Shown here: piece by piece, positions 53,320 to 63,831 of the stretch
Position numbering within the stretch: the stretch's first letter is position 1
Layout of the letters: each line of letters starts with the position of its first letter
Source: Hyposmocoma kahamanoa
Taxonomy: Eukaryota > Arthropoda > Insecta > Lepidoptera > Cosmopterigidae
Direction: 5' to 3'
Assembly: GCF_003589595.1 (NCBI RefSeq)
Contig: NW_020653852.1
Span: 4,779,400-4,843,399, forward strand
Length of the DNA stretch: 64,000 nt
Translations under genes and position numbers: made by a program
The notes under the pieces: generated by a model
What the model was told of the DNA's origin: nothing
Database searches by the model: none
Seen by the model: only the letters and a program-made list of their open reading frames with translations

Positions 53320-53568
53320 CCTTCATTGGCTCATGAGAAGAAATTCAGCATTATCAGTAGACAACAAACTTCTAGTCTACTACCTTGGTTCACTCGTAAT
53401 GAAGAGATCCATGGTCATCTAAACGTCATATCGGTAGCTGCTGAGATCGACAGACATAAAACTAAGCACAAAGAGCGACTATCCTGCTACCCGAACCCAC
53501 TCATTGCGGAACTTCTAGATCCATCAACTATGGTCAAACGGCTTAAGCGAGGCCATGTTCTATAGTTG
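53300..53568 (+). pseudogene. Jockey ORF2, C-terminal remnant after internal deletions
   Basis: In one frame the sequence resumes as YRNLHWLMRRNSALSVDNK and LLVYY, a segment that in jockey elements lies after the catalytic core. A second break then shifts to the frame that gives LPWFTRNEEIHGHLNVISVA, RHKTKHKERLSCYPNPLIAE and LLDPSTMVKRLKRGHVL, followed by TAG at 53563-53565. These are the conserved last 80 residues. Two deletion joins, near 53300 and near 53380, are therefore inferred. Confidence 0.75.
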
Positions 53569-53678
53569 GGAGGTGCGGCACTGGCCGCTCCACCAAAAAC
53601 GTCTTCTCAGGTTCAAAAAGATTTGCTTATGGCCTGGCGGCCGATTGCAAATAAAATAATCATAAAAAAAATAAAAAA

Positions 53679-53690
53679 AATCGTAAAATT
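53679..53690 (+). repeat. Right target-site duplication of the jockey element
   Basis: AATCGTAAAATT after the A-rich tail, identical to 50005-50016. The first bases may overlap the A-tail, so the true length is 10-12 bp. Confidence 0.85.
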
Positions 53691-54225
53691 AAACATCAGA
53701 ATAATAAGACGATAGTATGGGGTACCTCGTTTCGCTATATGTACTTAAAAAATCTACCGGCTGTTTTATCTTGTAAGGGTAAACACTTCGAAGTAAGTTT
53801 TGTGATTCCTTTGCTATAGTGAAATTTTTTAGGAACCGTTTAGATAATCAGTGTATGCATATTTTCAATTTTACTATTGTATTAGGCATACGAAGCGAGA
53901 GAGGGTGAAAAAAGACGCTTGGAATCTCCAAATGTTCAACGGCGTTTACTAATGTAATAGCACTCATCATCGGTGTCAGCTCACCGTCTCGCCACCACCA
54001 GGCGGAAGCGGGCGATCGGTGTTAAGGGGATGACGACTCAGTGAGCTTTCATTCAACTATCCCACCCGGTGGAAGTACCGGAGTGATAATAATAAGATTC
54101 GATAGCATAGCAATTTCCTTTTGCAAACTCAAATGGTAATTTACTCAACACTTGTTAAGTCACACAAACACGCAAATGATACACAACACTGATTAAGTCG
54201 TTATTGTTTAGCCATCGAACAATGT
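53691..54225. other. No recognised feature
   Basis: AT-rich except 53960-54070, which is GC-richer (CACCACCAGGCGGAAGCGGG) and unmatched elsewhere in the window. Confidence 0.4.
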
Positions 54226-54230
54226 GTATC

Positions 54231-54456
54231 ATTTGGGTAATTTTCAGAATAATTTTCTCCGTCTAATTTTGGTGACAATTTTTATTATTTGAATATTTTA
54301 GAACATTGTCATGAAGCATTATTTCATATTCAAGTGCAGAATCTTGAAATAGTATTTGATATATCACGATAATACTCGTATACACAAACACTTAGTAATA
54401 AACTTGCCACCGAAATTAGGTATTGAAAACTAACCTGAAAATTACCCATTTGTACA
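54231..54456. mobile_element. MITE-E, about 47-bp inverted ends
   Basis: The left end ATTTGGGTAATTTTCAG with inner CCGTCTAATTTTGGTGAC is mirrored at the right by CTGAAAATTACCCATTT with inner TTGCCACCGAAATTAGG. The arms match imperfectly over about 47 bp. Just upstream, AAATGATACACA and TGTGTATCATTT form a further inverted pair (54155-54235). There is no coding capacity, and the target duplication is unclear. Confidence 0.6.
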
Positions 54457-54604
54457 TTCCACAACCATTGCGTGCAATAAGGACGTTATACCAAAATGAA
54501 TTAATTTTATAGGTCACGAGTTGAAAGTTAAATTTGTTTAATACCTAGTTCACACTGATCCACTCAGAACCAAATAGATAGCGTGTTATCCACTTGAATC
54601 TAAT

Positions 54605-54875
54605 CTTTTTTTTTGGGGGGAAATCCTCCAAGGATTCGGACTTCTACCGGCTAAAACCCCACGAATCGGAGCCCCCGCTCCAATCTCACACAGCCGCAAA
54701 GGTACGTCGCCGCCGAGCGGGATCGGCCCTCTCCCGATCACGCTCGGCGACCTCCTTCTGAAGCGTCATCGCTTCACAGGAGGAGACCACTGCCTCATGG
54801 AACTCTTGATCTGCCAACATAGCCACTATTATGCCTGGCGGAGGGAAAACTCGCCCAATTTGGGCAACATCGGAT
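54605..54875 (-). pseudogene. R1-clade LINE 3' end, second family
   Basis: T run at 54606-54614 is the reversed A-tail, followed by GGGGGGAAATCC. On the minus strand an open frame from about 54873 to the stop at 54686-54688 encodes DVAQIGRVFPPPGIIVAML, ADQEFHEAVVSSCEAMTLQK and EVAERDRERADPARRRR, ending TFAAV. This is the C-terminal end of an R1/TRAS-type ORF2. Flanking AATCTAATC and GATCTACTC are a possible decayed target duplication. It is 5'-truncated and differs from the tail at 38594-39004. Confidence 0.75.
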
Positions 54876-54879
54876 CTAC

Positions 54880-55317
54880 TCTAACTTAATTAAACATTGT
54901 TGCGTTGTTTACACGTAAAATGTACCCAGCAAATTTGGTGATTACATTAGAACCTAACTTAAACAGACCAATTACGGCAAAAAACATAATAAGGCGACAT
55001 CAAAATTACAACTTTTCATGAGAGAGATTTAAAAATTCTACGAAAAAGTTAGTGGGTAATTTTTTTAGGCATAATCTCCTAGAGCCCCCTGTACATTAAA
55101 ACGTATGTAATATGTGCAGTGATTCAAACCCAGACAATATTATTCATATGATCACGTAAACCTCCAATGTAGTGAAAAATTCGCATTCAAATTTAGCACT
55201 ACATTTTTTAAATGATCATAGAGAATCTAGAAAAATATGTTTTCCACACAAATCTGAGGGTATATTTACTTGGACCCAATATATGTAATTTACAATTACA
55301 TACTACACTTTAATGGT
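54880..55317. other. No recognised feature
   Basis: AT-rich unique sequence. Confidence 0.4.
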
Positions 55318-55556
55318 AAAGCTATGGTAGCCTAATGATTAGACCTGCTGCGTCTCAAACAGAAGCCGTGGGTTTGAGCTTTTCGGTGAAAGAAAATATC
55401 GTGACGTCAAAGTAGGTTCACAACCCTAGGAAAACGCATGAAGTCTCCAACACTCATTGGGCCAGAGTGGCGGACTATGGCCTAAAAACTCGCCTAGGAG
55501 GAGACCCGTACCCAACAGTGGGACGTATAGACAGGTTGATGATGGTGACATTTTAA
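55318..55556 (+). repeat. SINE-3, full copy
   Basis: The tRNA-like head GGTAGCCTAATGATTAGACC and B-box region GTGGGTTTGAGC are followed by the body CTTTTCGGTGAAAGAAAATA. Further segments are CATTGGGCCAGAGTGGCGG, ACTATGGCCTAAAAACTCG and AGGAGGAGACCCGTACCC, and it ends GTTGATGATGGTGAC. The GGGCCAGNGTGGNGGACTATGGCCTAA segment is a familiar lepidopteran SINE body. Confidence 0.8.
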
Positions 55557-56085
55557 TGTCGCTGAATTAGATATTTAGAGCTTTTCCATTGTAGTTTACT
55601 AGGACTTAAGAGGTTAACAGGAAATTAGACTTTCATGTATATAGTTGGTAAACATTACTTTCATGTGATAAAAGCACTTTTGACATGTGGTTTTACTCTA
55701 AACCAAAGATACAAAATGTATTGGCGAGATATACGTAAAACCATTTCACTATTCTTGTTTATCACGCTATCAATTATGTGCAAAATCTTATAGCCATTCT
55801 TACAAATCCCAGCGCTAAATCAAAATACCGGACAATAGACTAATTGTTTGGACAAATACACTCGTTTATTTCCCTCGACAATAGCCGGATCTTCCATCTG
55901 CCGCTATTTGCTCTCGGATATCCATTTATTAAGTTCAATCAGTGGGCAGTGCCTCGAGACATGCAACATCATATTAATTCATAACCGACAGCGATTTGGT
56001 ACCCTACCGCTAGACATTTCCATACCGAATGTGCTCCAACCAGAAGTACGAAACTAAATTTGACCGAAATAACGTATAATCGAAT
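55557..56085. other. No recognised feature
   Basis: AT-rich unique sequence. The 69-codon frame at 55848-56057 has no family resemblance. Confidence 0.4.
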
Positions 56086-56089
56086 TTCG

Positions 56090-56276
56090 AACCTAAATTT
56101 TCTTAAAGTTTCTCGGAATTTATGTGCGAAATTTAATTTGAAATTCACTTTGAGCTTTTCGATGAAGGGAAACCTGCACTTCGAAGAAGGTTCCCAACTC
56201 TTGGAAAACGTGTGAAACAAACAGCGTGGCGGCCTAAAACCCTCGCGCGCCTCATAACCCGTGACCAGCAGTGTTT
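56090..56276 (+). repeat. SINE-3, body fragment
   Basis: AATTTATGTGCGAAATTTAA, TTTGAGCTTTTCGATGAAGG, GGTTCCCAACTCTTGGAAAA and CAGCGTGGCGGCCTAAAACC match the body of SINE-3. The tRNA-like head is absent. Confidence 0.65.
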
Positions 56277-56556
56277 TTTTTAATTTAAAACTGTTTATCT
56301 CCAAGTTAAACACACATAAATGTTACACTCTGAAGTAGTAACTCCTGACATTTCAAGATTATAGAATTCCTGAATGAGACGCTCAAGGTCGCGTGACGAT
56401 GCCTTTGCAATACAACGACGAAAAACAGGTTAAAAAACATGCAGACTTAAATTTCGACCACTGTCGCCTTCCCGTTACTGTGAAAGAAATATCGTTTTAT
56501 TAAGGTTTTCAATTGATATAGAGTTCTTAGGTTTTCGTGATTATTACACACAGGAT

Positions 56557-56715
56557 ATGAAACGATTTTTCCGGATTTTAATCGCATATATTTGTTTTTT
56601 CAAACAAACCAACGTTTCGGGTCAACCGTGACCATGGAACTTGTAAAGAATCCGAAACGTTGGCTTGTTTGAAAAAACAAATATATGCGATTAAAATCCG
56701 GAAAAATCATTTCAT
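56557..56715. repeat. Foldback element with 64-bp arms
   Basis: Arms at 56557-56620 and 56652-56715 are reverse complements with two mismatches, around a 31-base loop (centre CCGTGACCATGG). Arms contain GATTTTAATCGCATATATTT and CAAACAAACCAACGTTTCGG. Diverged relatives are at 3448-3515 and 46995-47108. There is no open frame. Transcription in either direction would give a long, nearly perfect hairpin. Confidence 0.9.
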
Positions 56716-57448
56716 TTTCAATTGATCTTTGTTTGTTTTTCTTCCTGCTAACTTACGCTGATTGTAGTCAGTTCAATATAATGGGGTGATAATTATGATG
56801 AGATATATTTTCTTAACGATAAGCAACCAAAATACCTTGAAAGAATAATGGTTTCGTTATATTGCTTTTCAGGATTATGAAAATTCATACAAACGATATT
56901 TCGAGCAATTTAACTTATGATCGGCTACCCATATGCATACTAGATGACCTATTCAATGCCACGTGACTGAATACTATAAACTGGAAAAAATAATCCATAA
57001 ATTTACAAAAAGTTATCGCTTAGTTTAAAAGTAAAAAATTAGGTCTTCATTGAATAAATAGATCTCATGATCTCATGTCACGATGATGTTAGTGAATTAG
57101 CCATTGTTATACAGCGCTGACCAGAGCAACAAAGTCGCTAAAGCTTTTCCTCGAAACCCTCTCACGAACCGAGCGTGTAGTTCTTGATAAATTATTAAGC
57201 AAGCTATCTCTCGTACTCGCTGTAATCTTCACTTGCGATCATATGGGAAATACCGAAGCCATAGAGCCGCATAAATTTAAAACAAGACTCCTTACAAAAA
57301 TAATGTTTGCTTTAAAAATTGCTCTTAGAGACAATTTAAATACTTAAGGAATATTTTTTTTTTAATGTGATGACGTTTTTTCCTACCGTCATATTCATAG
57401 ATTGCTTTGTTAAAATACTCCATTTGTTTGTTATTATTGATACCATTC
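56716..57448. other. No recognised feature
   Basis: AT-rich unique sequence. Confidence 0.4.
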
Positions 57449-57904
57449 CCGTCCATAACAGTTGCAGTGACAGTCAGAGTTTTAAATCGCAAAGATTTGA
57501 GAGGCACTGCGCCCGTCACCCTGAGACATAAGTTGACAAGTCCCATGTGCCCTTCTAAATCGGAACGTAGTAATGCTAACATTACTGCTTGGCGGCAGAA
57601 GCAGGTAAAGTGGAAGTACTTGCCTGGACGAACTCTTTCTTAGGATCTCTACTGCTGCTTATTTGAGATTCAGAGCTCTGAGTGGCACCGCAACTGATGG
57701 ACAGGCGTGTCGCTTATAACCAGGCGCACAACTTGTTCATCCCGTCACTTGGTATTATAAAAAAAATCAATGCCTGTTAGTGTAGTACGATCCACTACCT
57801 TGCAGCCAGTAACACTTAATAAACATTGATATTGAAAACAGGTCTTCTTTTTCATTATTATTTATTGAACAGGAAAAAGCACAGAATACATTTAATAATA
57901 TACT
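57449..57904. repeat. Local duplication, copy 1 (SINE-M composite plus flank)
   Basis: Contains an antisense SINE-M (57449-57657, head GATCTCTACTGCTG) fused to a sense SINE-M tail half (57658-57767, ending GTCACTTGGTATTATAAAA). About 135 bp of unrelated flank follows, with CCACTACCTTGCAGCCAG and TTGATATTGAAAACAGG. The same composite with the same flank recurs at 59042-59499, so the whole block was duplicated after the composite formed. Confidence 0.85.
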
Positions 57905-58600
57905 TAGTAAAGTATATTTAAATACTTTATTTTTAATTTGGTGTTTAAGTTTTTGACATTAGAAGTCATAAAATATGATACATTTAATTGTTTTATTTTA
58001 AATTCTGTGTTGAACTTATTGACAATTTGAATTCTATTGTATGTTAATTGATTGAGCTTTGTTGAGTAATTGTAATTATAAAATGATTAATGCACCCGTC
58101 ATGGGTATGAACCGTTGTACTCAAACGACATGTAACATCCTTTTGCCAGTTCCAACAATAAATGATTCTGATACTACAGGTTGTCTCAATCAATTTTAAA
58201 ATAAATATTGTAAATGACAATTGTGTACAAATATTTATTTACAAAAAACAACCCCTAGAGTGTCTTACTCATTATTCTCAGGTGAATCTGCTTTACGAAT
58301 TAGCAATAGAATATTTCAAGTGTAATTTGCTTACCTATGAAATAAATATGATTTGACTGAACTTCGTAATATGTACAAAATGCAAAAGTCGAATTCGCTT
58401 TTAGTTAATTGTTACATGCATCGGGTAAAAGCTAGAGTCATAGAAACTATAACTGTTATTCAAAACTTTGTTACGGTCGTATAATGTTTTGTTGAACTGC
58501 GGTTCAAAACCCGCAATATCCTGTATACACAGCTTAATTGATCGCTATTTGCTTGCTGTGATTAATAATAAATGCGGGTTTATTCAACGTCGTATGCATC
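57905..58600. other. No recognised feature
   Basis: AT-rich unique sequence between the duplicated block and MITE-D. Confidence 0.4.
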
Positions 58601-58603
58601 ATT

Positions 58604-58860
58604 GGTAACCTATCACGAAGCCGAAAATATTTTGTCCGAAATAACTTTTGTTCGAATTTTCATTACACCGAAAACCGAATTATAACGAAACAGTTGTTCT
58701 TTCAGGACGTGTTGAATGTTCATCGCAAAGACACGATTAGGTTCGGTTAAGTTAGGTTTAAAAGAAAAAACATTTTTCTCTCAAAATTACTTTCGAGGTT
58801 ATGAAATTTCGACCAAACGTTATTTCTGGAAAAGTCATTTCGGACTACAGATAGGTAACC
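58604..58860. mobile_element. MITE-D with 8-bp target duplication
   Basis: 257 bp with perfect 11-bp tips GGTAACCTATC and GATAGGTAACC, and looser subterminal inverted similarity (CCGAAATAACTTT against GTTATTTCTGG). Flanks are GCATCATT (58596-58603) and GCGTCATT (58861-58868), 7 of 8 identical. An 8-bp duplication fits hAT, although the GG tips are not typical. The superfamily is therefore tentative. Confidence 0.75.
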
Positions 58861-58944
58861 GCGTCATTCCATGGCACTTGTTACAACAGCTACCTTATTA
58901 CGACTGAATGCATATTTAGTCGGTCATTCTCGAACTAGTGTTCA

Positions 58945-58985
58945 CGTGACGGACGCAGCGGCAGTGCCCCTCAGCTTTTTGAGAT
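58945..58985 (+). repeat. SINE-M core scrap
   Basis: GTGACGGACGCAGCGGCAGTG then CCCCTCAGCTTTTTGAGATTT, adjoining the reversed SINE-M that follows. Confidence 0.55.
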
Positions 58986-58986
58986 T

Positions 58987-59499
58987 TTTTAATATCAAGT
59001 GACGGCACAAATAAGTCGTGCGTCTGATGGTAAGTTACACGCCTGTTCATAACAGTTGCAGTGCCACTCAGAGCTTTAAATCGCAAAGATTTGAGATGCA
59101 CTGCCACTGAGACATAAGTTGACAAGTTCCATGTGCCTGTACCCTTCTAAACCGGAACGCAGTAATGCTAACATTACTGCTTAGCGGCAGAAATAGGTAA
59201 AGTGGCAGTACTTCCCTGGACGAACGCTTTCACAAGGATCTCTACTGCTGCTTATTTGAGATTTAAAGCTCTGAATGGCACCGCAACTGATGGACAGGCG
59301 TGTCGCTTATAATCAGGGGCACAACTTGTTCGTCCCGTCACTTAATATTTAAAAAAAATCAGTGCCTGTTAGTGTAGTAAGGAACGATCCACTACCTTGC
59401 AGCCAGTAAAACTTAATAAACATTGATATTGAAAACAGGTCTTCTTTTATTATTATTATTTATTGAACAGGACAAAGCACAGAATACACTTAATAATAG
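58987..59499. repeat. Local duplication, copy 2
   Basis: Antisense SINE-M (58987-59250, including the tail part that copy 1 lacks), fused to the sense tail half (59251-59354), then the same non-SINE flank to GAATACACTTAATAATAG. Shared similarity with 57449-57904 begins at 59042. The spacing between copies is about 1.6 kb, in direct orientation. Confidence 0.85.
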
Positions 59500-60647
59500 G
59501 TAAATACAAACAAAAGGTACTGCTTATTTCTATAAGAAATTTCTTCCTGCAGACCTAAATATAGGACAACATAACTACAATAAAGGGCGTGCGCAAAAAA
59601 CAAAATTATATATTACAATATTAATAACATGAAACTATTGTAAACTAGATAAATACTTAGATAAATATATATTTCAATATATAATACATATAAAATGGAG
59701 GGTATGTAATAATGTATCTCTCAATTTAAAAGTAGCTGATGTACTTTCGTGAACAGAAATAGGAAGTGCGTTCCAAAGTCTGACCGCATAAACAGTAGAG
59801 GAGTGAGAATAAAAACCTGGGGGCCTAATATAACCTTTCCAAAAACAATCTTATTTCATTGTAAGCTTAAAGTAAGCTTGTTATAATATTACTTATATTC
59901 GTACCGTGATAAACCTATCAACCAAGTAATGTATTATTGCTAATGTGACTGAAAGAATGATTTCCTAATATTGTCTATTCCTTACTAAAAATAGGAAAGA
60001 AATAACGCTATATGAACTGTGTAATGCCATCTCTTTCTTTTTGGATGTTCCGAATCGTCCTATCGTAGTACAATGTTAAACTACTTAATATTATTTACAT
60101 TCAGAGAATTTTAACTGCCAAAAAAAGAAAAGTATGTAACAATGTAATCTATTAAAATTACCTTGTTTTCAATTATTTTTCCGCATTTTTATGAAGAAAA
60201 ATAAATAAAACAAGCTGAGTCTTTATTGTCACGTTGTGATTCGGAATTATAGTATAATGTCAACTGTTAGTTTCCCCAGGGAGCACATATATGGCGCTGT
60301 CACAATTTTACTAAATAAACATCGCGTATTTTTATTTAACGAGAAATTATTTCCTATGTGCTATTAAATAAAAAATAAACAAAATATTGAAGAGATATAT
60401 GTAAATAAATAAGTATAACTTAACTTTTAATCATTACAAATCAATATTAAGACAATAAAACTGAGAATAATATTGTTTCCATTGCATCCGTGTAACTATT
60501 TTAAGATTGCTAAATTTGACACAAGAGCAATATTACTTTAATGTTATAGTCGCGTCATAGTACGAACTGATTGAATGAATACTCACAAAGCTGCCAATAA
60601 AACATCATAGTTTTAACATTACAATAAGCTTACTTTAGCTTAGTTAG
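59500..60647. other. No recognised feature
   Basis: AT-rich unique sequence. AAAGTAGCTGATGTACTTTC and GGAAGTGCGTTCCAAAGTC near 59730-59785 vaguely resemble a LINE tail but cannot be assigned. Confidence 0.4.
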
Positions 60648-60649
60648 CA

Positions 60650-62805
60650 GACTGGGACGAAATGCGCCATTTCTTTGCGTCATATCCCTGTCAGGCGTGC
60701 TTGACTTTAGGAGATTCGTCGAGCTGTGCTGATGCTGTAGTCGAGGTCTTGCGTTAGGGTATGGAGTATTACATACCATACTCTGATGTACCCAATGGAC
60801 CCCAAACTCGTGTATGGTTTAACGCTGTAGTAGTGATTGTAGTTGTGCAGAAGCACATAAACAATCCACGTACCAAGCTTGGGCAGATGCTCGACTACGC
60901 AAAGCTCTGAGTACTCAGGATTTGAAGAAAGCTTTTAATAAGGCCGCCAAGACGTGCAAAAGCATATGACGTACGACTAAGTTCGACCATATGCGCCATA
61001 TAGGGGCCAAGCTTGCCTCTTATGCAGTAGGCAGCAAATCCTTTTGGATGGCTCGCTGGCTCATACTTGCGGAAGAGAAGGCGAATCTCTTTGCCTCACT
61101 CTTTGCAGAGAGTTCGCGTCTGTATGCCGTAGGGACCCTACCACCTACTTTACTCAAGCTGGCTGTACTATTCTATTCTATTAGGCGCCAGTTCGCATAC
61201 ACCAAAAATAGGTACTTAGAACTCTGCGAAATCTAGACGTGAATAAAGCTAGCGGGCCAGATGGAATTCAGCAATAGTCCTGCGTAACTGTGCGCCTGGG
61301 TTGTCTCCTGTTCTCACACGCCTGTACCGCCTCTCACTTGAGACTGGTGTAGTTCCCAGGTCGTGGAAGCCGTGCAAACCGGAGCCAAAAAAGTGAAGTA
61401 AAGCTGACATTGCCAACTACAAACGTTGAGATACGTTTGTAGTTGGCAATGTCACTTCCATACTCTACAAGACTATGGAACGTGTACTCAATAACCGTCT
61501 CCTATCGTACCTTGAAGACAACGACCTCCTCCGTGATCGCCAGTACGGATTCCGATGAGGGCGATCTACTGGGGATCGTCTTGTGCATGCTTAGCACATA
61601 TGGAGCGACGCTATAGAAAAGCAAGGTGAAGCACTTTCAGTGTCTTTGGACATTTCTAAAGCCTTTGACAGGGTCTGGCACGCAAAGCCTTTTAAGTAAG
61701 CTTCCCTCTTATGGGCTTCCCACTGACCTTTGCAATAGGATCTCGGATTTCTTGAGCGAACGTTCGATTCGAGCGGTCTTAAAAGGCTACTCTTCCGAAC
61801 ATATGGCGATAGATAAAGGCCGGAGTTGTTCAGGGTTCCTTACTGTGTGCAACTCTCTTTCTACTGCATATCAATAATATATTAATTCCAGGTACCTTTG
61901 CGTATGCTGAAGACAGCACAGTTGTGGATAGGTAGTTGACCAATGCAAAGGTCAGTGGAGAGGAAATCCAGTCTTGTCGAGAGTCCATGGTTTGATTTGA
62001 CACTCCCAATGCCAATCTTGTCAAATTTAACGCTACCAAAACGCAGGCGTGTCTATTCTCCACATAACGGAGTCCCTTTGAGCTGACTCCGACTTTTCGT
62101 GATATATCCATACTGATAGCCGATTGCCTCCAGCTGCTTGGAATGGACCTGTCGTTCAATTTGAACTTCGGCAGATACATTGAATCCATGGCTAAAAATG
62201 CAGCAAGGAAGCTTGGGATCCTTTCCAGGGTGAGGCGTTACTTTACACCGGGACAGTTGCTTCAGCTGTACCAAGCACAAGTCCGATCGTGCATGGGGTA
62301 CTGCTGCCACCTCTGGGATGACTCTGCTACATATCAACTGGCCACTTTGGATTCAATTGATAACCGTGTCAAGAGGCTTATAGGTGACTCGGAATTAGTG
62401 GACGCGAAGCTGCAGAGCCTTGAATACCGCAGTAAAGTAGCCTGCTTATGGGTATTTTACAGGATTATATCGCTGAGAGTGTGCAATGGAATTACACGAC
62501 TTGATTCCGCCTTCCCCTTTCCATCACCGGGGGACTAGGCGTAGGCTTGGTTGGGTTCCTCTCCTATGTTGTGGATATTCCAAAGATTCGCACGAAGCGT
62601 TACGGTTTTATTTACATTTTTATGGCGAACGGCTATGGAGTGGAATTCCCGGCCTGCAGACTTGTTCTCTGAACGTTATACTTGGACCTTTTCAAGGCGA
62701 GAGTGAATAGGCATTATTTAGGTGCGCATGCTCCATCGTTGGCATCATCTTCACTTTCCATCAGAAGAGATGGAGGTCAAATGCGCACCTATATTTTATT
62801 ATGTA
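60650..62805 (+). pseudogene. Jockey/CR1-like LINE ORF2, 5'-truncated and decayed
   Basis: Broken frames give, in order, the end of the endonuclease linker (WDEMRHFFASYP, GMEYYIPYSDVPNGPQTRVW) and a basic linker (YQAWADARLRKALS). Then come KANLFASLFAES, GPDGI, and the reverse-transcriptase motifs YKTMERVLNNRLLSYLEDND, DRQYGF, VSLDISKAFDRVWH and LLSKLPSYGLP. The catalytic box follows as FAYAEDST, with Glu in place of the first Asp of YADD. The tail has ARKLGILSRVRRYFTPGQLL, LYQAQVRSCMGYCCHLWDDS, and LDSIDNRVKRLIGD. It ends with an A-rich tail near 62805. At least six frameshifts or stops are present. Sister 3' ends are at 10483-10945 and 44870-45140. Confidence 0.8.
61405..61454. repeat. Perfect 22-bp inverted duplication inside the LINE
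   Basis: TGACATTGCCAACTACAAAC plus GT (61405-61426), a 6-base spacer, and the exact reverse complement (61433-61454). It replaces the place where the reverse-transcriptase NYRPI motif should be encoded (IANY is followed by foreign codons, then TSILYKTMERV). Confidence 0.9.
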
Positions 62806-62982
62806 AAAAAATACGTTAAGCGTTATGGTACGAAAAGGCAATGAAAGGTTAAAGTAATATTGTTTTAAGAGGATGTGGTAGGCCTCCTGAATTGAAGGAA
62901 GGAAAACATAACTGGGACATAACGAGAGAGCGACAGGGTTTCTTTTTCTTCTTCTTGTCATATCGATGGCATACTGTAAGGT

Positions 62983-63158
62983 CAGTCCACACCGCAAGCA
63001 AAACTAAGCTAAGTTAGCTTAACTCACATAGCTGCATGCAACCAACAATGCGACCTCAGCTCGGTTAGCTTAATTCGCGGTGAAGAGATGTATGAAAACA
63101 CGCCGCGGCTACGTGAACTAAAGCTTACTTAGCTTACCCTCGCTCGCGGTGTGGTCTG
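62983..63158. mobile_element. MITE-F, hAT-like tips
   Basis: Left tip CAGTCCACACCGCAAGCAA and right tip (reverse complement) CAGACCACACCGCGAGCGA, followed inward on both sides by TAAGCTAAGT-type sequence; arms of about 45 bp. A CAG start is common in hAT elements. No matching 8-bp flanks are visible, so the assignment is tentative. The interior carries further short palindromes (TAAGCTAAGTTAGCTTA). Confidence 0.65.
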
Positions 63159-63159
63159 C

Positions 63160-63830
63160 GCTTTACGTGACGATGACGACGTGGTTAAATGATTTATTTA
63201 CCAATCGGCGTAACATACTCGCTGATTATTACCTATGGTGGCCGTACAAGAAAGGAATGGTACGTTGTGTACGGCGAGGATGCTCTTTCGTGCACCCCAA
63301 AGAGGTAATTTATAGGTATATAATAAATATTATATGTATAATATATTATACAATAGGTAAATAGGAAAACAGGTAAATTATAGGAAAATAGGTAAATTAT
63401 ACTAATTACTGTATCAAGTATTCGCTTACGTTATTTGTATGACCAATTTGTAGATAAACCTGAATTTATTAATAGAACGTGACTAAAGTTTTAAACAACA
63501 ATTTTCGACAAAATTAAGCACTGTGTTAACTTAGTGGATTGACTAATGTAGGGTTATTCGAAATAAACCGAAACTTCGTAACACAGCTTTCCTATCTCTA
63601 AAACTAAATGCTGTTACTCTACAGTTTTTGGCATTTCGCAAATGTTATTTTGACATACCATGCTAATTGAGATTATTATTTTGTATATTTTGTTTATTTA
63701 TTCATATTACAATCATTACTTATTATATACTTGGCACTCTTTAACCTAAAAATGTTTGGTTGAGTCTTGCAACTTTTCGTGACATTGCAATTATTTGCGA
63801 TCTACTTAAAAAGTTAACATACATACATAA
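63160..63830. other. No recognised feature
   Basis: AT-rich. Short runs of GGTAAATTATA-like units around 63355-63400 form a minor tandem pattern. Confidence 0.4.
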
Positions 63831-63831
63831 T

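Larger units (their letters stand above)
50017..53678 (+). mobile_element. Jockey-clade LINE with both ends, internally deleted
   Basis: A 3.66-kb element between two copies of AATCGTAAAATT. It has a 5' untranslated region of about 310 bp, ORF1 with three zinc knuckles, and ORF2 with endonuclease and the first part of the reverse transcriptase. A deletion follows, then the ORF2 C-terminus, a short 3' untranslated region (GGGAGGTGCGGCACTGGCCG) and an A-rich tail at about 53650-53678. Domain order and knuckle spacing identify the jockey clade. Perfect duplications show the 5' end is intact, which is rarer than 5' truncation. Two stops, one frameshift and a missing catalytic palm make it inactive. 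Confidence 0.85.

Noticed and set aside
54155..54240. AAATGATACACA/TGTGTATCATTT pair as a separate MITE
   Set aside because: It is only 12 bp of inverted sequence beside MITE-E with no defined flanks, so it was mentioned under that element only.
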